Below are positions 52,768 to 62,720 of a stretch of 64,000 nucleotides of DNA, one piece after another (within the stretch, counting starts at the first letter, position 1; the number at the start of each line of letters is the position of its first letter). Below the pieces are notes generated by a model. The model searched no databases. It was not told the DNA's origin and saw only the letters and a program-made list of their open reading frames with translations. The stretch is from Novosphingobium sp. (GTDB lineage: Bacteria > Pseudomonadota > Alphaproteobacteria > Sphingomonadales > Sphingomonadaceae): the NCBI RefSeq assembly GCF_027489515.1, contig NZ_JAIXZS010000028.1, forward strand, positions 1 through 64,000. Direction: 5' to 3'. Both the position numbers and the translations under genes were made by a program.

Positions 52768-53592
52768 ATGCAGGAAACGCGCGAAGTACCGTGCCTCGCG
52801 CCGGCGCTACCGGATGGAATCGCCGCAGCGCTGCGCGAGCGGAGCAGCACGTGGACGTGGCTGCAGAACACGGTCGGCCAATCGGGCAGCACTGTCTGGC
52901 GCCTTACCGACGTGAACGGCAGCAATGCGCATTATCTGAAGTGCGGCACGGGTGAAGCGGCAGGCGCGATTCATGATGAGGTTGTGCGCCTGCGCTGGCT
53001 GGCGCCGTTCCTGCCCGTGCCGCAGGTCGCAGCCTATGAGATGGCCGACAGCGAAGCGTGGCTGCTGATGACAGCCCTGCCGGGGGAAACAGCATGGCAG
53101 CTGCTCGCCGCCCATCCCGAGCAGGCCGAGGCGGTGGTCGATGCCGTGGCTGCCTTCCTGCGGCAGGTCCATGCCATCGCGCCCGAAAGCAGCCCCTTCA
53201 GCGCCACCGCGCCAGAGCGGCTCGCTCTGGCACGCGCACGCATTGCGGCCAATCTTGTCGATGAGGCGGATTTCGACGAAGAACGCGCCGGCTGGAGCGC
53301 GGCGCAAGTCTGGGATGCGCTGCAGGCGCTGCCGCTGCCTTCGGCGCCGGCGGTGGTGACGCACGGTGATTTCTCGCTCGACAACATCCTCATTGCGGGT
53401 GGCGCGGTGACAGGGTGCATCGACGTGGGGCGCGCAGGGCTGGCCGATCGCTATCAGGACATCGCGATCCTGTGGAACGGCCTCGGGGAGTTCGGGGCCG
53501 GCTTGCAAGCGCGCCTGCTTGTCGCACTTGGCGAGGGCGAAGGTGACCGCACGCGGATCGACTTCCACCTGCTACTGGACGAACTGTTCTGA
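52768..53592 (+). CDS. APH(3')-like aminoglycoside phosphotransferase
   Basis: A 274-residue kinase close in size and motifs to APH(3'). The catalytic Brenner motif HGDFSLDNIL (His199 to Asn206, Asp201 as base), the Mg-binding and C-terminal block CIDVGRAGLADRYQDIAIL (Asp219) and the ATP-loop region near residues 37-60 are present. The start is the ATG at 52768 after GGGAGG. It probably phosphorylates kanamycin-type drugs, but a non-drug substrate is possible since no resistance-gene context is seen. Confidence 0.87.
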   Translation: MQETREVPCLAPALPDGIAAALRERSSTWTWLQNTVGQSGSTVWRLTDVNGSNAHYLKCGTGEAAGAIHDEVVRLRWLAPFLPVPQVAAYEMADSEAWLLMTALPGETAWQLLAAHPEQAEAVVDAVAAFLRQVHAIAPESSPFSATAPERLALARARIAANLVDEADFDEERAGWSAAQVWDALQALPLPSAPAVVTHGDFSLDNILIAGGAVTGCIDVGRAGLADRYQDIAILWNGLGEFGAGLQARLLVALGEGEGDRTRIDFHLLLDELF

Positions 53593-53646
53593 CGCGCGCG
53601 TCGCAATCTCGCCACACCGGCGCGCCATGCCGCCTGCCGAACGAGG

Positions 53647-54171
53647 ATGCAGACGATGCGCAACGACACACCTCCAGAGCCGCCCGCAATCCGGCCAGCC
53701 GACGCCGCCGATGCTGGCAGGATTGCGGCCCTTCACTGCGAAAGCTGGCGCGATGCCTATGCGCAGGTGCTCGACCCGGCGTTTCTGGCAGGACCGATCG
53801 AGGCCGACCGCCGCGCACTCTGGGCTGAGCGGCTTGGTGCTCCGGCCCCTGCGCAAGGGGTTCTTCTGGCAGAGACGCCCGGGCATGAAACGGCTGGTTT
53901 CATCTGCTTCTTCCGCGACAACGATCCGCGCTGGGGCACCTTGATCGACAATCTCCATGTGGATCCCGCGCTGCGCGGCCGCGGCATCGGCGAACGGCTC
54001 ATCCGAGCTGCAGTGGCGACGTTTGCGCCGGATCGGCCCTTCCACCTCTGGGTTTTCGAGGCCAATGCGGCGGGCGTCCGCTTCTACCTCCGACTCGGCG
54101 GCACCATCGTCGAGCGCGGCATCGACGACAAGCCCGCGGCCCGGGGCGCACCGCACTTGCGGATCGCCTAG
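53647..54171 (+). CDS. GNAT-family N-acetyltransferase
   Basis: A 174-residue acetyltransferase of the GNAT fold. The acetyl-CoA loop is LHVDPALRGRGIGERLIRAAV (about residues 104-124), and the N-terminal ADAADAGRIAALHCESWRDAYAQVLD is typical of the RimI-like branch. The C-terminal strand block VFEANAAGVRFYLRLGGTIVERG is conserved. The substrate is unknown. It lies 55 bases after the APH-like gene, possibly in the same transcript. Confidence 0.85.
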   Translation: MQTMRNDTPPEPPAIRPADAADAGRIAALHCESWRDAYAQVLDPAFLAGPIEADRRALWAERLGAPAPAQGVLLAETPGHETAGFICFFRDNDPRWGTLIDNLHVDPALRGRGIGERLIRAAVATFAPDRPFHLWVFEANAAGVRFYLRLGGTIVERGIDDKPAARGAPHLRIA

Positions 54172-54236
54172 CCCGACGCGGCAAGCCTGCGCGTGCGGGA
54201 TTGAGCCGAAGGCCCGGCATAGCTAGACCATGCGGC

Positions 54237-54644
54237 ATGGCCGGCGCGCATTCTCCCCTCAAGCTCAAGCTGCAGATCCTGTGCGGCGATGCCATTGCCA
54301 TGGGGCCCGGCAAGGCCGATCTGCTCGACGCGATTGCGGCAGAGGGTTCGATCTCCGGCGCGGGACGGCACCTAGGCATGAGCTACCGGCGCGCGTGGCA
54401 GCTGGTCGACCTGATGAACCGTTGCTGGGCGGCACCGCTGGTCGAGACATCGCCGGGCAGCGCCCGCGGCGGCGGCGCGCGCCTGACCGCGGAAGGCATC
54501 GAGATCCTCTCGACCTACCGCGCCCTGCAGGCTGCCCTCGAAGCGCGAAGCGCGAGTGCAGAACTCGCCGTTCTGGAAGCGAGGCTGCGGGCGCGTCCGC
54601 TGCGCAGCCAGGCCGAACGCGGCGATCTGGCGGAGGACGACTGA
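54237..54644 (+). CDS. ModE-type winged-helix regulator (single domain)
   Basis: A 135-residue protein matching the N-terminal DNA-binding half of ModE: KADLLDAIAAEGSISGAGRHLGMSYRRAWQLVDLMN and the wing GGGARLTAEGIEIL. It lacks the C-terminal molybdate-binding Mop domain, so it is of the single-domain LysR-HTH/ModE kind. Start ATG at 54237; an in-frame alternative lies at 54201. It may regulate molybdenum-cofactor or related genes elsewhere. Confidence 0.83.
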   Translation: MAGAHSPLKLKLQILCGDAIAMGPGKADLLDAIAAEGSISGAGRHLGMSYRRAWQLVDLMNRCWAAPLVETSPGSARGGGARLTAEGIEILSTYRALQAALEARSASAELAVLEARLRARPLRSQAERGDLAEDD

Positions 54645-54867
54645 GCCGCTGCGCCTTGCGGAGAGGCTGCTGATGCCCGACCGGAGTGGGGTGCCGCATT
54701 GCGGGCGGCGCTTGCTCCCCGCGGCTGCCAGCCCGGCGCCACACCTGCATCGCCGCCACTGGTTCGCGCCGCTGCCTCCATCGCAGCAATGGCGAACGTG
54801 CCCACCATCGCCAAACGACAACAAGCCACCAGAACAGCAGGGCGGGAAGCTCCGCTGCGCTTCCCCC

Positions 54868-55917
54868 TCAGACCAGAGATGCAGCCGCGCTGCCAAGCTC
54901 TCCAAAGTAGCGCGCCATGGCATCGGCCGCCTTGTCGGTCAGCGTGATGAAGGCGCGGCGGCGGTCGGTCTCGTCGTCCACGCGCTGGAGCAGGCCGGCA
55001 TCGGTCATCTGACCGATCCAGCGCAGCGCTGTCGTCGGCGGAACGCCCGAGGCGATGCACAGCGAGGTGACCGAGACCCGCACGTGCTCCGCCCGCGCGG
55101 CGGTGAGATCGAGCAGCATGTCCCAGGCGGGATCGGCAAAGAGATCGCCTTCGAAGAACCGTGCGCGCAGCTGGCGCTGGCGGATGATCTTGCGCACAAG
55201 GCGCGGATCGGGGAGCGGCGGGCGGGCAGCACGGACGAGGCGGTCGGTCCCGTCATCAAGCCGCGCCTCCTCGCTAGTGCCGTCGAAGCGGAATGCCGAG
55301 GGCTGTGCCGCTGCGCTCGCTGAACCGGAGGATAGCGCTTCCAGCTTCTGGGCAATCTGGCCGACCTGCTCGGTAAGCCGGAGCAGGGCCAGCCGGTCCT
55401 CTTCGGACAGTTCGCGAACCCGATTGCCTGCCCGGGCAAGCGTACGGCCCAGCGCAATCACGCGGTCCGCCCGGCTTGGGGTGACGAGGATCTGCGCCTC
55501 GCTCTGATCGAGGCAGCCGAATACATCGTCGAGCGAGCCGATGCTGGTGGACACGACGAGATGCGAGCCGCTCTTGGCAGCGCGCAGATCGAGCCGCGCC
55601 AGCGCTGCCAGCTCCGCCCCGTCGATCACCGGGCAATCGACCAGTACCAGATCACCCAGCGCGGGCCCGCCATCGGCGCCAAGCAGATTGCCGAGATCGG
55701 CGGTCTGCGCGATGCGCAGACCTGCGGCCACTGCATCCTCTTCCATCTCGGCGCGCAGATAACTGCGATCGGCAAAGATGGAGACCGCCAGCGCCGAGGT
55801 GCCGCGATCCTGCACGCGCCCGAGCGGCCGATCTTGCCCCCGATCAAGCATATCGACCACGCGCGGAGCCTGCCCGTCGCCATGGCCATAGTCGAACTGC
55901 CTGGCAGCCTGTCCCAT
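54868..55917 (-). CDS. Winged-helix regulator with N-terminal receiver-like part
   Basis: A 349-residue protein. The C-terminal part (residues about 265-345) is a MarR/ROK-like winged helix: SVTSLCIASGVPPTTALRWIGQMTDAGLLQRVDDETDRRRAFITLTDKA. The N-terminal 150 residues resemble a degenerate receiver-like or Rossmann domain (LALVDCPVIDGAELAAL), followed by a coiled-coil. Start ATG 55915-55917, with GGAG 10 bases upstream; an earlier TTG at 55953 is less likely. The regulatory target is unknown. Confidence 0.65.
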   Translation of the reverse strand: MGQAARQFDYGHGDGQAPRVVDMLDRGQDRPLGRVQDRGTSALAVSIFADRSYLRAEMEEDAVAAGLRIAQTADLGNLLGADGGPALGDLVLVDCPVIDGAELAALARLDLRAAKSGSHLVVSTSIGSLDDVFGCLDQSEAQILVTPSRADRVIALGRTLARAGNRVRELSEEDRLALLRLTEQVGQIAQKLEALSSGSASAAAQPSAFRFDGTSEEARLDDGTDRLVRAARPPLPDPRLVRKIIRQRQLRARFFEGDLFADPAWDMLLDLTAARAEHVRVSVTSLCIASGVPPTTALRWIGQMTDAGLLQRVDDETDRRRAFITLTDKAADAMARYFGELGSAAASLV

Positions 55918-56186
55918 CGAAAGCATACTCCGTAAATGTCCGTATGCGAACAAGAGTGGAACAAAACAGGTTCAGGTCAAGATCATATTCATCCAAACTG
56001 GATCGAGGCGGTGCGCGAGGCCCGGGAACGATTGCAACATGGCGCGCGAATCCAACGGCTTAGACCGCGGCAGACGGATGCAATCCGCACAGCGGCAAGT
56101 GCCCAGCTGGAGGCTCAGCACGGCGGTTCAGCCATCTTCTTGATCGGCAGGACGACCAATCGCCTCCGATTCGGCGGCGGGCCAGC

Positions 56187-57476
56187 TCAGTCGATGAAGG
56201 GGTCGCGGACGAGGATCGTGTCCTCGCGCTCCGGGCTGGTCGAGACGAGCGCGACCGGCGTTTCGATCAGTTCCTGCACGCGCTGGATATACTTGATCGC
56301 CTGCGCCGGCAGATCCGCCCACGAACGCGCGCCAGCGGTCGTGCCCTGCCAGCCGTCCATTTCCTCATAGATGGGCTCGACCGCAGCCTGATCGGCGGCG
56401 TGGCTCGGGAAGTAATCAAGCACCTTGCCGCGCAGGCGGTAGCCGGTGCAGATCTTCACCTTGTCGAACCCGTCGAGCACGTCGAGCTTGGTCAGCGCAA
56501 TGCCGGTAACGCCCGAGATCGAGCAGGACTGGCGCACCAGCACGGCATCGAACCAGCCGCAACGGCGCTTGCGCCCCGTGACCGTTCCGAACTCGTGTCC
56601 GCGCTCACCCAGACGCTGGCCGACTTCATCTTCCAGCTCGGTCGGAAACGGACCAGAGCCGACGCGAGTGGTATAGGCCTTGACGATGCCGAGCACGAAA
56701 CCGGTCGAATTGGGGCCGAGGCCCGAACCCGAAGCCGCGGTGCCCGAAACGGTGTTGGACGAAGTGACGAAGGGATAGGTGCCGTGATCAACATCGAGCA
56801 GCACGCCCTGCGCACCTTCGAACAGGATGCGCGCGCCCGCCTTGCGCACCTTTTTCAGGCGCTTCCACACCGGCTGGGCAAATTGGAGCACGAAGGGCGC
56901 GATCTCGCGCAGTTCTTCCAGCAGCGCGGCGCGGTCGACCGGCGGCTGGCCGAAACCGGCGCGCAACGCGTCATGGTGGGCACACAGCCGGTCGAGCTGC
57001 GAATCCAGCGCATCGAGGTGGGCCAGATCGCAGACGCGGATTGCGCGGCGGCCGACCTTGTCCTCGTAGGCTGGACCGATGCCGCGCCCGGTGGTGCCGA
57101 TCTTGCCTGAACCTGCCGCCGTCTCGCGCAGACCGTCAAGGTCCCGGTGCAGCGGGAGGATCAGCGGGCAATTGTCGGCAATCGCGAAGTTATCGGCATG
57201 AATTGTCACGCCCTGCCCGGTCAGCTTCTCGATCTCTGCCTTCAGCGCCCATGGATCGAGCACGACGCCGTTGCCGATGATCGAAAGCGTACCCCGCACG
57301 ATCCCTGAGGGCAGCAGGGAAAGCTTGTAGACCGAGCCATCGACCACCAGCGTGTGCCCGGCGTTGTGCCCGCCCTGGAAACGCACCACCGCATCGGCCC
57401 GGCTTGCCAGCCAGTCGACGATCTTGCCCTTGCCCTCATCGCCCCACTGGGCGCCGATCACGGTCACGTTGGCCAC
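56187..57476 (-). CDS. purA: Adenylosuccinate synthetase
   Basis: A 429-residue enzyme joining IMP and aspartate with GTP in AMP synthesis. The GTP loop is [12 protein letters not shown] (residues 10-21), and the active-site segments [25 protein letters not shown] and [22 protein letters not shown] are complete. Start ATG 57474-57476. It precedes the arsC-hisZ convergent pair. The order hisZ-purA is common in this group. Confidence 0.97.
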   Translation of the reverse strand: MANVTVIGAQWGDEGKGKIVDWLASRADAVVRFQGGHNAGHTLVVDGSVYKLSLLPSGIVRGTLSIIGNGVVLDPWALKAEIEKLTGQGVTIHADNFAIADNCPLILPLHRDLDGLRETAAGSGKIGTTGRGIGPAYEDKVGRRAIRVCDLAHLDALDSQLDRLCAHHDALRAGFGQPPVDRAALLEELREIAPFVLQFAQPVWKRLKKVRKAGARILFEGAQGVLLDVDHGTYPFVTSSNTVSGTAASGSGLGPNSTGFVLGIVKAYTTRVGSGPFPTELEDEVGQRLGERGHEFGTVTGRKRRCGWFDAVLVRQSCSISGVTGIALTKLDVLDGFDKVKICTGYRLRGKVLDYFPSHAADQAAVEPIYEEMDGWQGTTAGARSWADLPAQAIKYIQRVQELIETPVALVSTSPEREDTILVRDPFID

Positions 57477-57593
57477 GGCTCGCGCACTCTTTCTGTTGCA
57501 GTTCGAAGTCGGCTGGCGCCGTAGGGGACTGCGCGCGCAAGGGCAAGGCGTGAAGGGTTGCAGTCAGCGCGGGACTTCTGGCAAGACGACGCC

Positions 57594-58004
57594 ATGACCG
57601 GCACCTTCCCCATCACCATCTACCACAACCCCAAGTGCGGCACCTCGCGCAACACGCTGGCGATGATCGAGGCAGCGGGTTACGCGCCCGAGGTCGTCGA
57701 GTACGTCAAGGCCGGCTGGACGCGCGCGCAGCTTGACCAGATCCTTGGCCAGATGGGCGCCGCCCCGCGTGAGATCATGCGCACCAAGGGCACGCCGGCG
57801 GAAGAGCTCGGCCTCACCGATCCCGCCGCGAGCGACGAGACGATCCTCGCTGCAATGGTGGAGCATCCGATCCTGGTTAACCGGCCCATCGTGGTGACAC
57901 CGAAGGGCACCAAGCTATGCCGGCCTTCGGAACTGGTGCTCGATCTGCTCGACCGGAAGCCCGAGAGCTTCACCAAGGAAGATGGCGAGGTCGTGAAGCT
58001 CTAA
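57594..58004 (+). CDS. arsC: ArsC-family arsenate reductase (glutaredoxin-type)
   Basis: A 136-residue thioredoxin-fold protein of the ArsC/Spx family. The catalytic Cys is in HNPKCGTSR (Cys15), and the arsenate-binding region LVNRPIVV with its Arg is present, which supports a true arsenate reductase rather than an Spx regulator. Start ATG at 57594. The gene overlaps the convergent hisZ stop by four bases. No other arsenic gene is close. Confidence 0.88.
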   Translation: MTGTFPITIYHNPKCGTSRNTLAMIEAAGYAPEVVEYVKAGWTRAQLDQILGQMGAAPREIMRTKGTPAEELGLTDPAASDETILAAMVEHPILVNRPIVVTPKGTKLCRPSELVLDLLDRKPESFTKEDGEVVKL

Positions 58005-59131
58005 AGCTTCACCGGCTCGCCGCCGCGCAGTTCGTGACTGCAGCCGAGCGTGGCGGCGCTGTCTGCCTCGCTCAGCGCGGCGACCGTGCGCCAGCCGATG
58101 CTGCGCAGGCGCGCGGCGACATCGCGGTTGTGGCCGAGGGGGAGGAACACGCTTTCCGGCGCCTGTTCGGCTTCGGCGACCTGCGCAATCAGAGCATCGG
58201 GATAGAGCGAGAAGCCGGTCGCAACTTCGCCGCTTGGTTCTTTGGCACCGGGGCCCGCGATGCGATAGGTGCCGCCCCGGCCCAGCGCGCCGCGCACCCC
58301 ATCGGCATAAAGCGTGAAGCCGAGCCACGACTGGTATTCGAAGCCATGCCGCTCCGAAGGATCGAGCGTGAGCCGCGCCGCGCCGCCCAGCGCAGCGGCA
58401 ATGGCACGCAGCGCGGCGATGCGGCTGGCGAGCGCACCGCCCGCGTCGATCGCGGCGAGCTTCTCGATCGCCGTGTCGAAATCGCCGGTCGCGTAGAGCA
58501 GCGGGACATAGGCCTCGCCGCCTGCATCAACGAGCCCGCCGGCATCCTTGGTATCGAGCTCGCGCCGCACCGCCTCGATCTGCTGGGGCGCCAGCGGGAA
58601 GGCCTTGGCGGCAAGCGTATCGACGAGATCGGGCAGCGTGAAATCGACGCTGACGCCCTGCGCGCCCGCCGCCTGCAAAGCCTCGATGGCGATGGAAACG
58701 ACCTCGGTCGCCGCCGCGACATTGTCCGCGCCGATCAGCTCCGCGCCGCACTGCAGCCGTTCGCGCGCCGGATCGAGCGCATCGCCCTTGATGGTGAGCA
58801 CCTGCCCCGCATAGCAGAGCCGCAAAGGGCGCGCCGCGCCAGCGAGGCGCGTGGTGGCGATGCGGCCGATCTGCGGCGTGTGGTCGCTGCGCAGGCCCAT
58901 CATCCTGAGGGACGCCGGATCGACGAAGCGGAACATCCGGCGCTGGTTGATCCCGTCCATCCGCGCGGCAAGGCTGCGCTCGAACTCGATCATCGGCGGC
59001 AGCACGCGGTCATAGCCGTGGCCGTGCATGACATCCTGCAGGCTGCGCATCACGCGCGTCGTCGCCGCGGCTTCGCGCGGCAGGCGGTCTTCAAGGCCCT
59101 CAGGCAGGAGATCGGGGTTCGGTTCGGTCAT
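58001..59131 (-). CDS. hisZ: ATP phosphoribosyltransferase regulatory subunit
   Basis: A 376-residue HisRS-like regulatory subunit for the short-form HisG in histidine synthesis. The class II synthetase-like motifs appear in VLPPMIEFE, FRFVDPASLRMMGLRSDHTPQIGRIATTR, and the C-terminal GGTYRIAG segment, but the motifs for aminoacylation are degenerate, as expected for HisZ. Start ATG 59129-59131. It pairs by position with purA and overlaps arsC by four bases at the end. Confidence 0.9.
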   Translation of the reverse strand: MTEPNPDLLPEGLEDRLPREAAATTRVMRSLQDVMHGHGYDRVLPPMIEFERSLAARMDGINQRRMFRFVDPASLRMMGLRSDHTPQIGRIATTRLAGAARPLRLCYAGQVLTIKGDALDPARERLQCGAELIGADNVAAATEVVSIAIEALQAAGAQGVSVDFTLPDLVDTLAAKAFPLAPQQIEAVRRELDTKDAGGLVDAGGEAYVPLLYATGDFDTAIEKLAAIDAGGALASRIAALRAIAAALGGAARLTLDPSERHGFEYQSWLGFTLYADGVRGALGRGGTYRIAGPGAKEPSGEVATGFSLYPDALIAQVAEAEQAPESVFLPLGHNRDVAARLRSIGWRTVAALSEADSAATLGCSHELRGGEPVKL

Positions 59132-59587
59132 GACAGCCGCGCCCTAGACCATGGCGCGCGAGAATCGAACCCCAATTGCGCGGGGCGATATCGAGGCGGC
59201 GACCTGTAAAGATTGGTGACAAGTTGACACAGTTGACACTGTCCTGGGGAAAAACTGCATTCGATCAGTAAGGCCCGTTTGATCGACTGAGGCGATCAAA
59301 TGTGGCAAGTCTGGCGTCATGGCTCGCGGCAGGAGCTGAGAGGCTCGATAAGGGTGAACGGACCACAAAACCTTTGCAGATTTGGGCGATGTAGGAAAGC
59401 CGCTGCCGCCCGTGCCGCCTGAACCCACACCTTTGCGACGAACTCTGCCTCATGGCGGTGGACGGTAAGAAACTGGCGGACCGTGTCATAGATAATCGGC
59501 CCAGTTCCGGCCATCCTGCCAAGGATCGCCGGCCAGAACAATCGCGCACCAGCCCTTGGCGGCGGCCATACGGGAGAGAAAAACGCC
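59132..59587. other. Gap between hisZ and the SDR gene
   Basis: 456 bases without a convincing gene. A tandem direct repeat of AGTTGACAC (59222-59230 and 59231-59239) is the only notable element; it may be an operator or a -35 region. Confidence 0.45.
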
Positions 59588-60367
59588 ATGCCGAACCTTG
59601 CGCCGGAGAATGATCGCGGACTTGCGGGCCGAACCGTGTTTGTAAGCGGCGCAGGCGCCGGGATCGGTCGAGCAGTTGCCGAAGCCTTGGGTGCGGCAGG
59701 GGCGAACCTTGCGTTGTTCGATCTAAACCTGGCGGCGATCGAAGCCGTGGCCGCGCCCCTGCTGGATCGAGGGCTGCGGGTGAGCTGTCATGCCGGCGAC
59801 GTCACGTCCGCTGCCGATGTCCATAGCGCCATCGAGCAGGCGGCGCACCTTCACCAAGGTCTTGATGGGGCGGTCAACAACGCCGGTATTGTCGGCGCTT
59901 CAGCGGATGTGCTGGACTATCCGGCGGAGGTCTTCAGCCGTGTGCTGGACGTCAATGTCATGGGCGTGCTGCATTGCATGCAGGCGCAGCTCAAGGTGAT
60001 GAAGCCGCGGGGGCGCGGGGCGATCGTCAATATTGCGTCTGCCGCTGCGATTATCGGATGGGCTGGTCAGAGCGCGTACGTCGCCAGCAAGCATGCCGTC
60101 GTCGGTCTGACCAAGACCGCCGCGCTCGAATATGCCGGGCAAGGCATTCGCATCAACGCCGTCTGCCCGGCCTTCATCTATACCGATCTGACGGCGGAGT
60201 TATTCAAAATGCCCGGCGTGCATGATGCTGCGGTCGCCAATCATCCGATTGGCCGCCTTGGCCAACCAAGCGAAGTGGCCGAGGCCGTGATGTGGCTGCT
60301 ATCGGATCGTTCGTCGTTCGCGGTTGGCAGCAGTCTCGTAGTGGACGGCGCATCGACGATCGACTGA
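59588..60367 (+). CDS. Short-chain dehydrogenase/reductase
   Basis: A 259-residue NAD(P)-dependent SDR. The Rossmann motif is VSGAGAGIGRAVAEALG (about residues 19-35), NNAG is at 97-100, and the catalytic set is Ser151, Tyr164 and Lys168 (QSAYVASK). An Asp at the end of strand 2 (FDLNLA) favours NAD(H). C-terminal GSSLVVDGA is standard. The substrate is not known; it may oxidise a cyclic or steroid-like alcohol as many sphingomonad SDRs do. Confidence 0.88.
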   Translation: MPNLAPENDRGLAGRTVFVSGAGAGIGRAVAEALGAAGANLALFDLNLAAIEAVAAPLLDRGLRVSCHAGDVTSAADVHSAIEQAAHLHQGLDGAVNNAGIVGASADVLDYPAEVFSRVLDVNVMGVLHCMQAQLKVMKPRGRGAIVNIASAAAIIGWAGQSAYVASKHAVVGLTKTAALEYAGQGIRINAVCPAFIYTDLTAELFKMPGVHDAAVANHPIGRLGQPSEVAEAVMWLLSDRSSFAVGSSLVVDGASTID

Positions 60368-60403
60368 ACCGGGGTTGCAGTGCTGCGGGAGGCCTTCCGC
60401 CGG

Positions 60404-61711
60404 TTACCCCAGCACGGAAAAGCTGCTCGCCCGGTTGATCGGCCTTAGCCGCGAGAACGCCGCCAGCCCCACATCCCTTCCCGACACCGGCAAGCGGAAC
60501 TTGAGCGGCATGCCGTCGTGGTCGGCGCCGTTCATCACGCTTTCGATCAGGTGGCCCATCAGGCCGCCAACGAGCGGGGCGTTCTTGAACTGGTTGCCGC
60601 TGGTGCCGACGGCGGTGAAGTAGCCGTCCACGTCGCTGCGGTCGTAGACCGGGATCCAGTCCTCGCTGACGTCGTAGAGCGCGGCGAAGCCTTGGGCGGT
60701 GTTGGGGATGCCGAGGTGCGGGAAGCGCAGGGCGGCGCGCCAGACCTGGTTGGTCCATTGGTCGGTGAGGCTGGTCTCGTAGTCCTCGCTATCGAGGTAT
60801 TCGAGGGTATCGCAGGCGGGTTCGAGCGAGCCGATCAGAAGGTGATCGCCTTGCTCCGGGCGCATGTAGATGCCGGCGTCAGCGTCGGTGAGGACGAAGC
60901 GCAAGCTTGGGCCTTGCGGCGTCAGCGGCATGGGGACGTGGGCGACTTCCTGCCGCAGCGGGCGGGTGCTGATATGCTCCGGCTGGTGTGCGCCGGCCAT
61001 GGCGTTGACCCAGCGGGAGGCGGGACCGGCGGCGTTGATGACCACAGGGGTGTGGATCAGGCCGCTCTTGGCTGAGGTGAGGCCGGTGATCTTGCCGGCG
61101 GACTGGTGGATGGCCGTGACGGTTTCGTTGAAGCGGAAGTGGCCGCCGGCTTGCTCCACCGCATGGGCGATCTGGGCGGTCGCGAGCTGGGGATCGCTGA
61201 TATAGCCGCCGGTGGGGCAGAACATCGCGCCTGTGATGGGCTCGCCCGCCGTCTCGCCAAACTGGGGGTCGTCGATGCGGCGGGCGGGGCTGAATTGCCT
61301 GAGGTCCGCGCCGGGGAGCCATTCGGGAAGCTCGCTTTTCCCGACATCGCTGAAAGGGACGCCGACCTCGTGCATCACGGCGCGCGTGCCTGTGAGCTGG
61401 CGATTGTCCTTGGCCTCAAGCACGAGGCAGCCGCATTCGTTGTAGTGCAGCGCGGAATCGGGGCGGTAGCCGAGGTAATCCGTCCAGTTCTGCCAAGCAA
61501 AATGCGCTTCATAGGCGAGCGCGGTGCCGTCGACGGTCGAATAGTAAGGCCGAATGATTGCTGCGGACCACGAGGTGGAGCCGTGCCCCGGTGCGGGTCC
61601 GCGATCGACATTCAGGGTGCGGAAGCCGCGCCGCGTGAGATCGAGCGCGATGGCGCACCCGATGACACCGGCGCCGATGATGACGGCGTCGTATGTGCTG
61701 TTTTCGGCCAT
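60404..61711 (-). CDS. FAD-dependent oxidoreductase (DAO family)
   Basis: A 435-residue flavoenzyme of the D-amino-acid oxidase/sarcosine-oxidase beta family. The FAD fingerprint is YDAVIIGAGVIGCAIALDLTRRGFRTLNVDRG (residues about 7-39), followed by the STSWSAAIIR motif and the FNETVTAIHQSAGKITGLTSAKG-like block. It could oxidise a secondary amine or amino acid. Start ATG 61709-61711. Confidence 0.88.
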   Translation of the reverse strand: MAENSTYDAVIIGAGVIGCAIALDLTRRGFRTLNVDRGPAPGHGSTSWSAAIIRPYYSTVDGTALAYEAHFAWQNWTDYLGYRPDSALHYNECGCLVLEAKDNRQLTGTRAVMHEVGVPFSDVGKSELPEWLPGADLRQFSPARRIDDPQFGETAGEPITGAMFCPTGGYISDPQLATAQIAHAVEQAGGHFRFNETVTAIHQSAGKITGLTSAKSGLIHTPVVINAAGPASRWVNAMAGAHQPEHISTRPLRQEVAHVPMPLTPQGPSLRFVLTDADAGIYMRPEQGDHLLIGSLEPACDTLEYLDSEDYETSLTDQWTNQVWRAALRFPHLGIPNTAQGFAALYDVSEDWIPVYDRSDVDGYFTAVGTSGNQFKNAPLVGGLMGHLIESVMNGADHDGMPLKFRLPVSGRDVGLAAFSRLRPINRASSFSVLG

Positions 61712-61800
61712 TGAAGACTGAGCCCTTCGTCTCGAAATTGCTGCGGGGAAAAGGCCATGCGCCCCTGATCAATGGCAGGTCGCGGCTGCTTGCTGCGCCT

Positions 61801-62214
61801 CTAGCCGCCCGTCTTCCCTGCCACTTTCACTCCGGACCAGCTCACTTCGTTGTGGAACGAGACATCGAGCTTTGGGGGCTGCTTCGTGGTGTCGTAGGCG
61901 AAGGCGGTGTCGCCATTGGCGTTGACGACCATCTGCATGGCGCGTTCGATGGTGACCGTGACGACCGGGAGGCGCGGATAATCGGAGGTGATGCGGACCT
62001 GATTGGGGCCGGTGCGAATAAGCGTGAGCGTGACATCGCTGCGGGAAGAGCCCTGCGAATCCGAAATCACATCGCCGTGCCAGGTGCCAGCCATCATGTC
62101 GGCAAGGTCGGGTTTGCGGGCGGGCGGGTCTGCGGCGGCGACGGCAAGAGGCGCGCAGAACCCCGTTACGACGATGGCTGCGAACAGGGCGACAGTTCGG
62201 CGGTGCATTGGCAT
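61801..62214 (-). CDS. Small secreted protein, unknown function
   Basis: A 137-residue protein with a signal peptide (RRTVALFAAIVVTGFCAPLAVAAA) and a beta-rich mature part (GTWHGDVISDSQGSSRSDVTLTLIRTGPNQVRITSDYPRL). Start ATG 62212-62214, after GAGGAG. The pattern resembles small periplasmic binding or lipocalin-like proteins but I assign no family. It precedes a DAO-type gene and follows another small secreted protein on the same strand. Confidence 0.7.
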   Translation of the reverse strand: MPMHRRTVALFAAIVVTGFCAPLAVAAADPPARKPDLADMMAGTWHGDVISDSQGSSRSDVTLTLIRTGPNQVRITSDYPRLPVVTVTIERAMQMVVNANGDTAFAYDTTKQPPKLDVSFHNEVSWSGVKVAGKTGG

Positions 62215-62303
62215 GTCTCCTCGGCTTGGCCACTCCCGGCGGGTCCTCTCCCCTGCCCCCCGGCATGCCCGGAATGAGCGGGAGAGAGGGCCGGGCGCGG
62301 CGA

Positions 62304-62720
62304 TCAATGGAAGATGTCGGTCCAGAGCATCCACTTGCCGTCCACCAGCTTGTAGACGACGACGGCGGTGACGTTGGCGTGGACCGAGTTGGCGCCCTTG
62401 GTGTCGTATTCGACGCGCGAGATTTCGCGGATGTAGGTGGGGGAGAGACGCTCGGTTTCGAGGACGGTGAGCTTGAGGTTGGTGATCGCAGTGGCGGCGC
62501 CGGTCCACCATGCAGTGATGTCCGCACCCTTGTAGAGCTTGTTGTCACCCGGGAGCATCGTCGCGTCGGCGGCATACATCGCGCCGACGGCGGCGGTATC
62601 GCCCTTGTTGAACGCAGCGGCGAGCGCGTCGTCAGCGGCCTGGATCATCGCGTTGTCGTTGGCGAGCGCGGGCGTTGCCGAAAGCCCGAAAATGGCCGCA
62701 GCCAGAAGCATCTTGCGCAT
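62304..62720 (-). CDS. SnoaL/DUF4440-like secreted protein
   Basis: A 138-residue protein with signal peptide (RKMLLAAAIFGLSATPALA) and a SnoaL/NTF2-like fold (AADDALAAAFNKGDTAAVGAMYAADATMLPGDNKLYKGADITAWW). DUF4440 proteins of this kind serve as small-molecule binding or isomerase-like proteins. It lies upstream of the other small secreted gene, with 89 bases between. Start ATG 62718-62720. Confidence 0.8.
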   Translation of the reverse strand: MRKMLLAAAIFGLSATPALANDNAMIQAADDALAAAFNKGDTAAVGAMYAADATMLPGDNKLYKGADITAWWTGAATAITNLKLTVLETERLSPTYIREISRVEYDTKGANSVHANVTAVVVYKLVDGKWMLWTDIFH

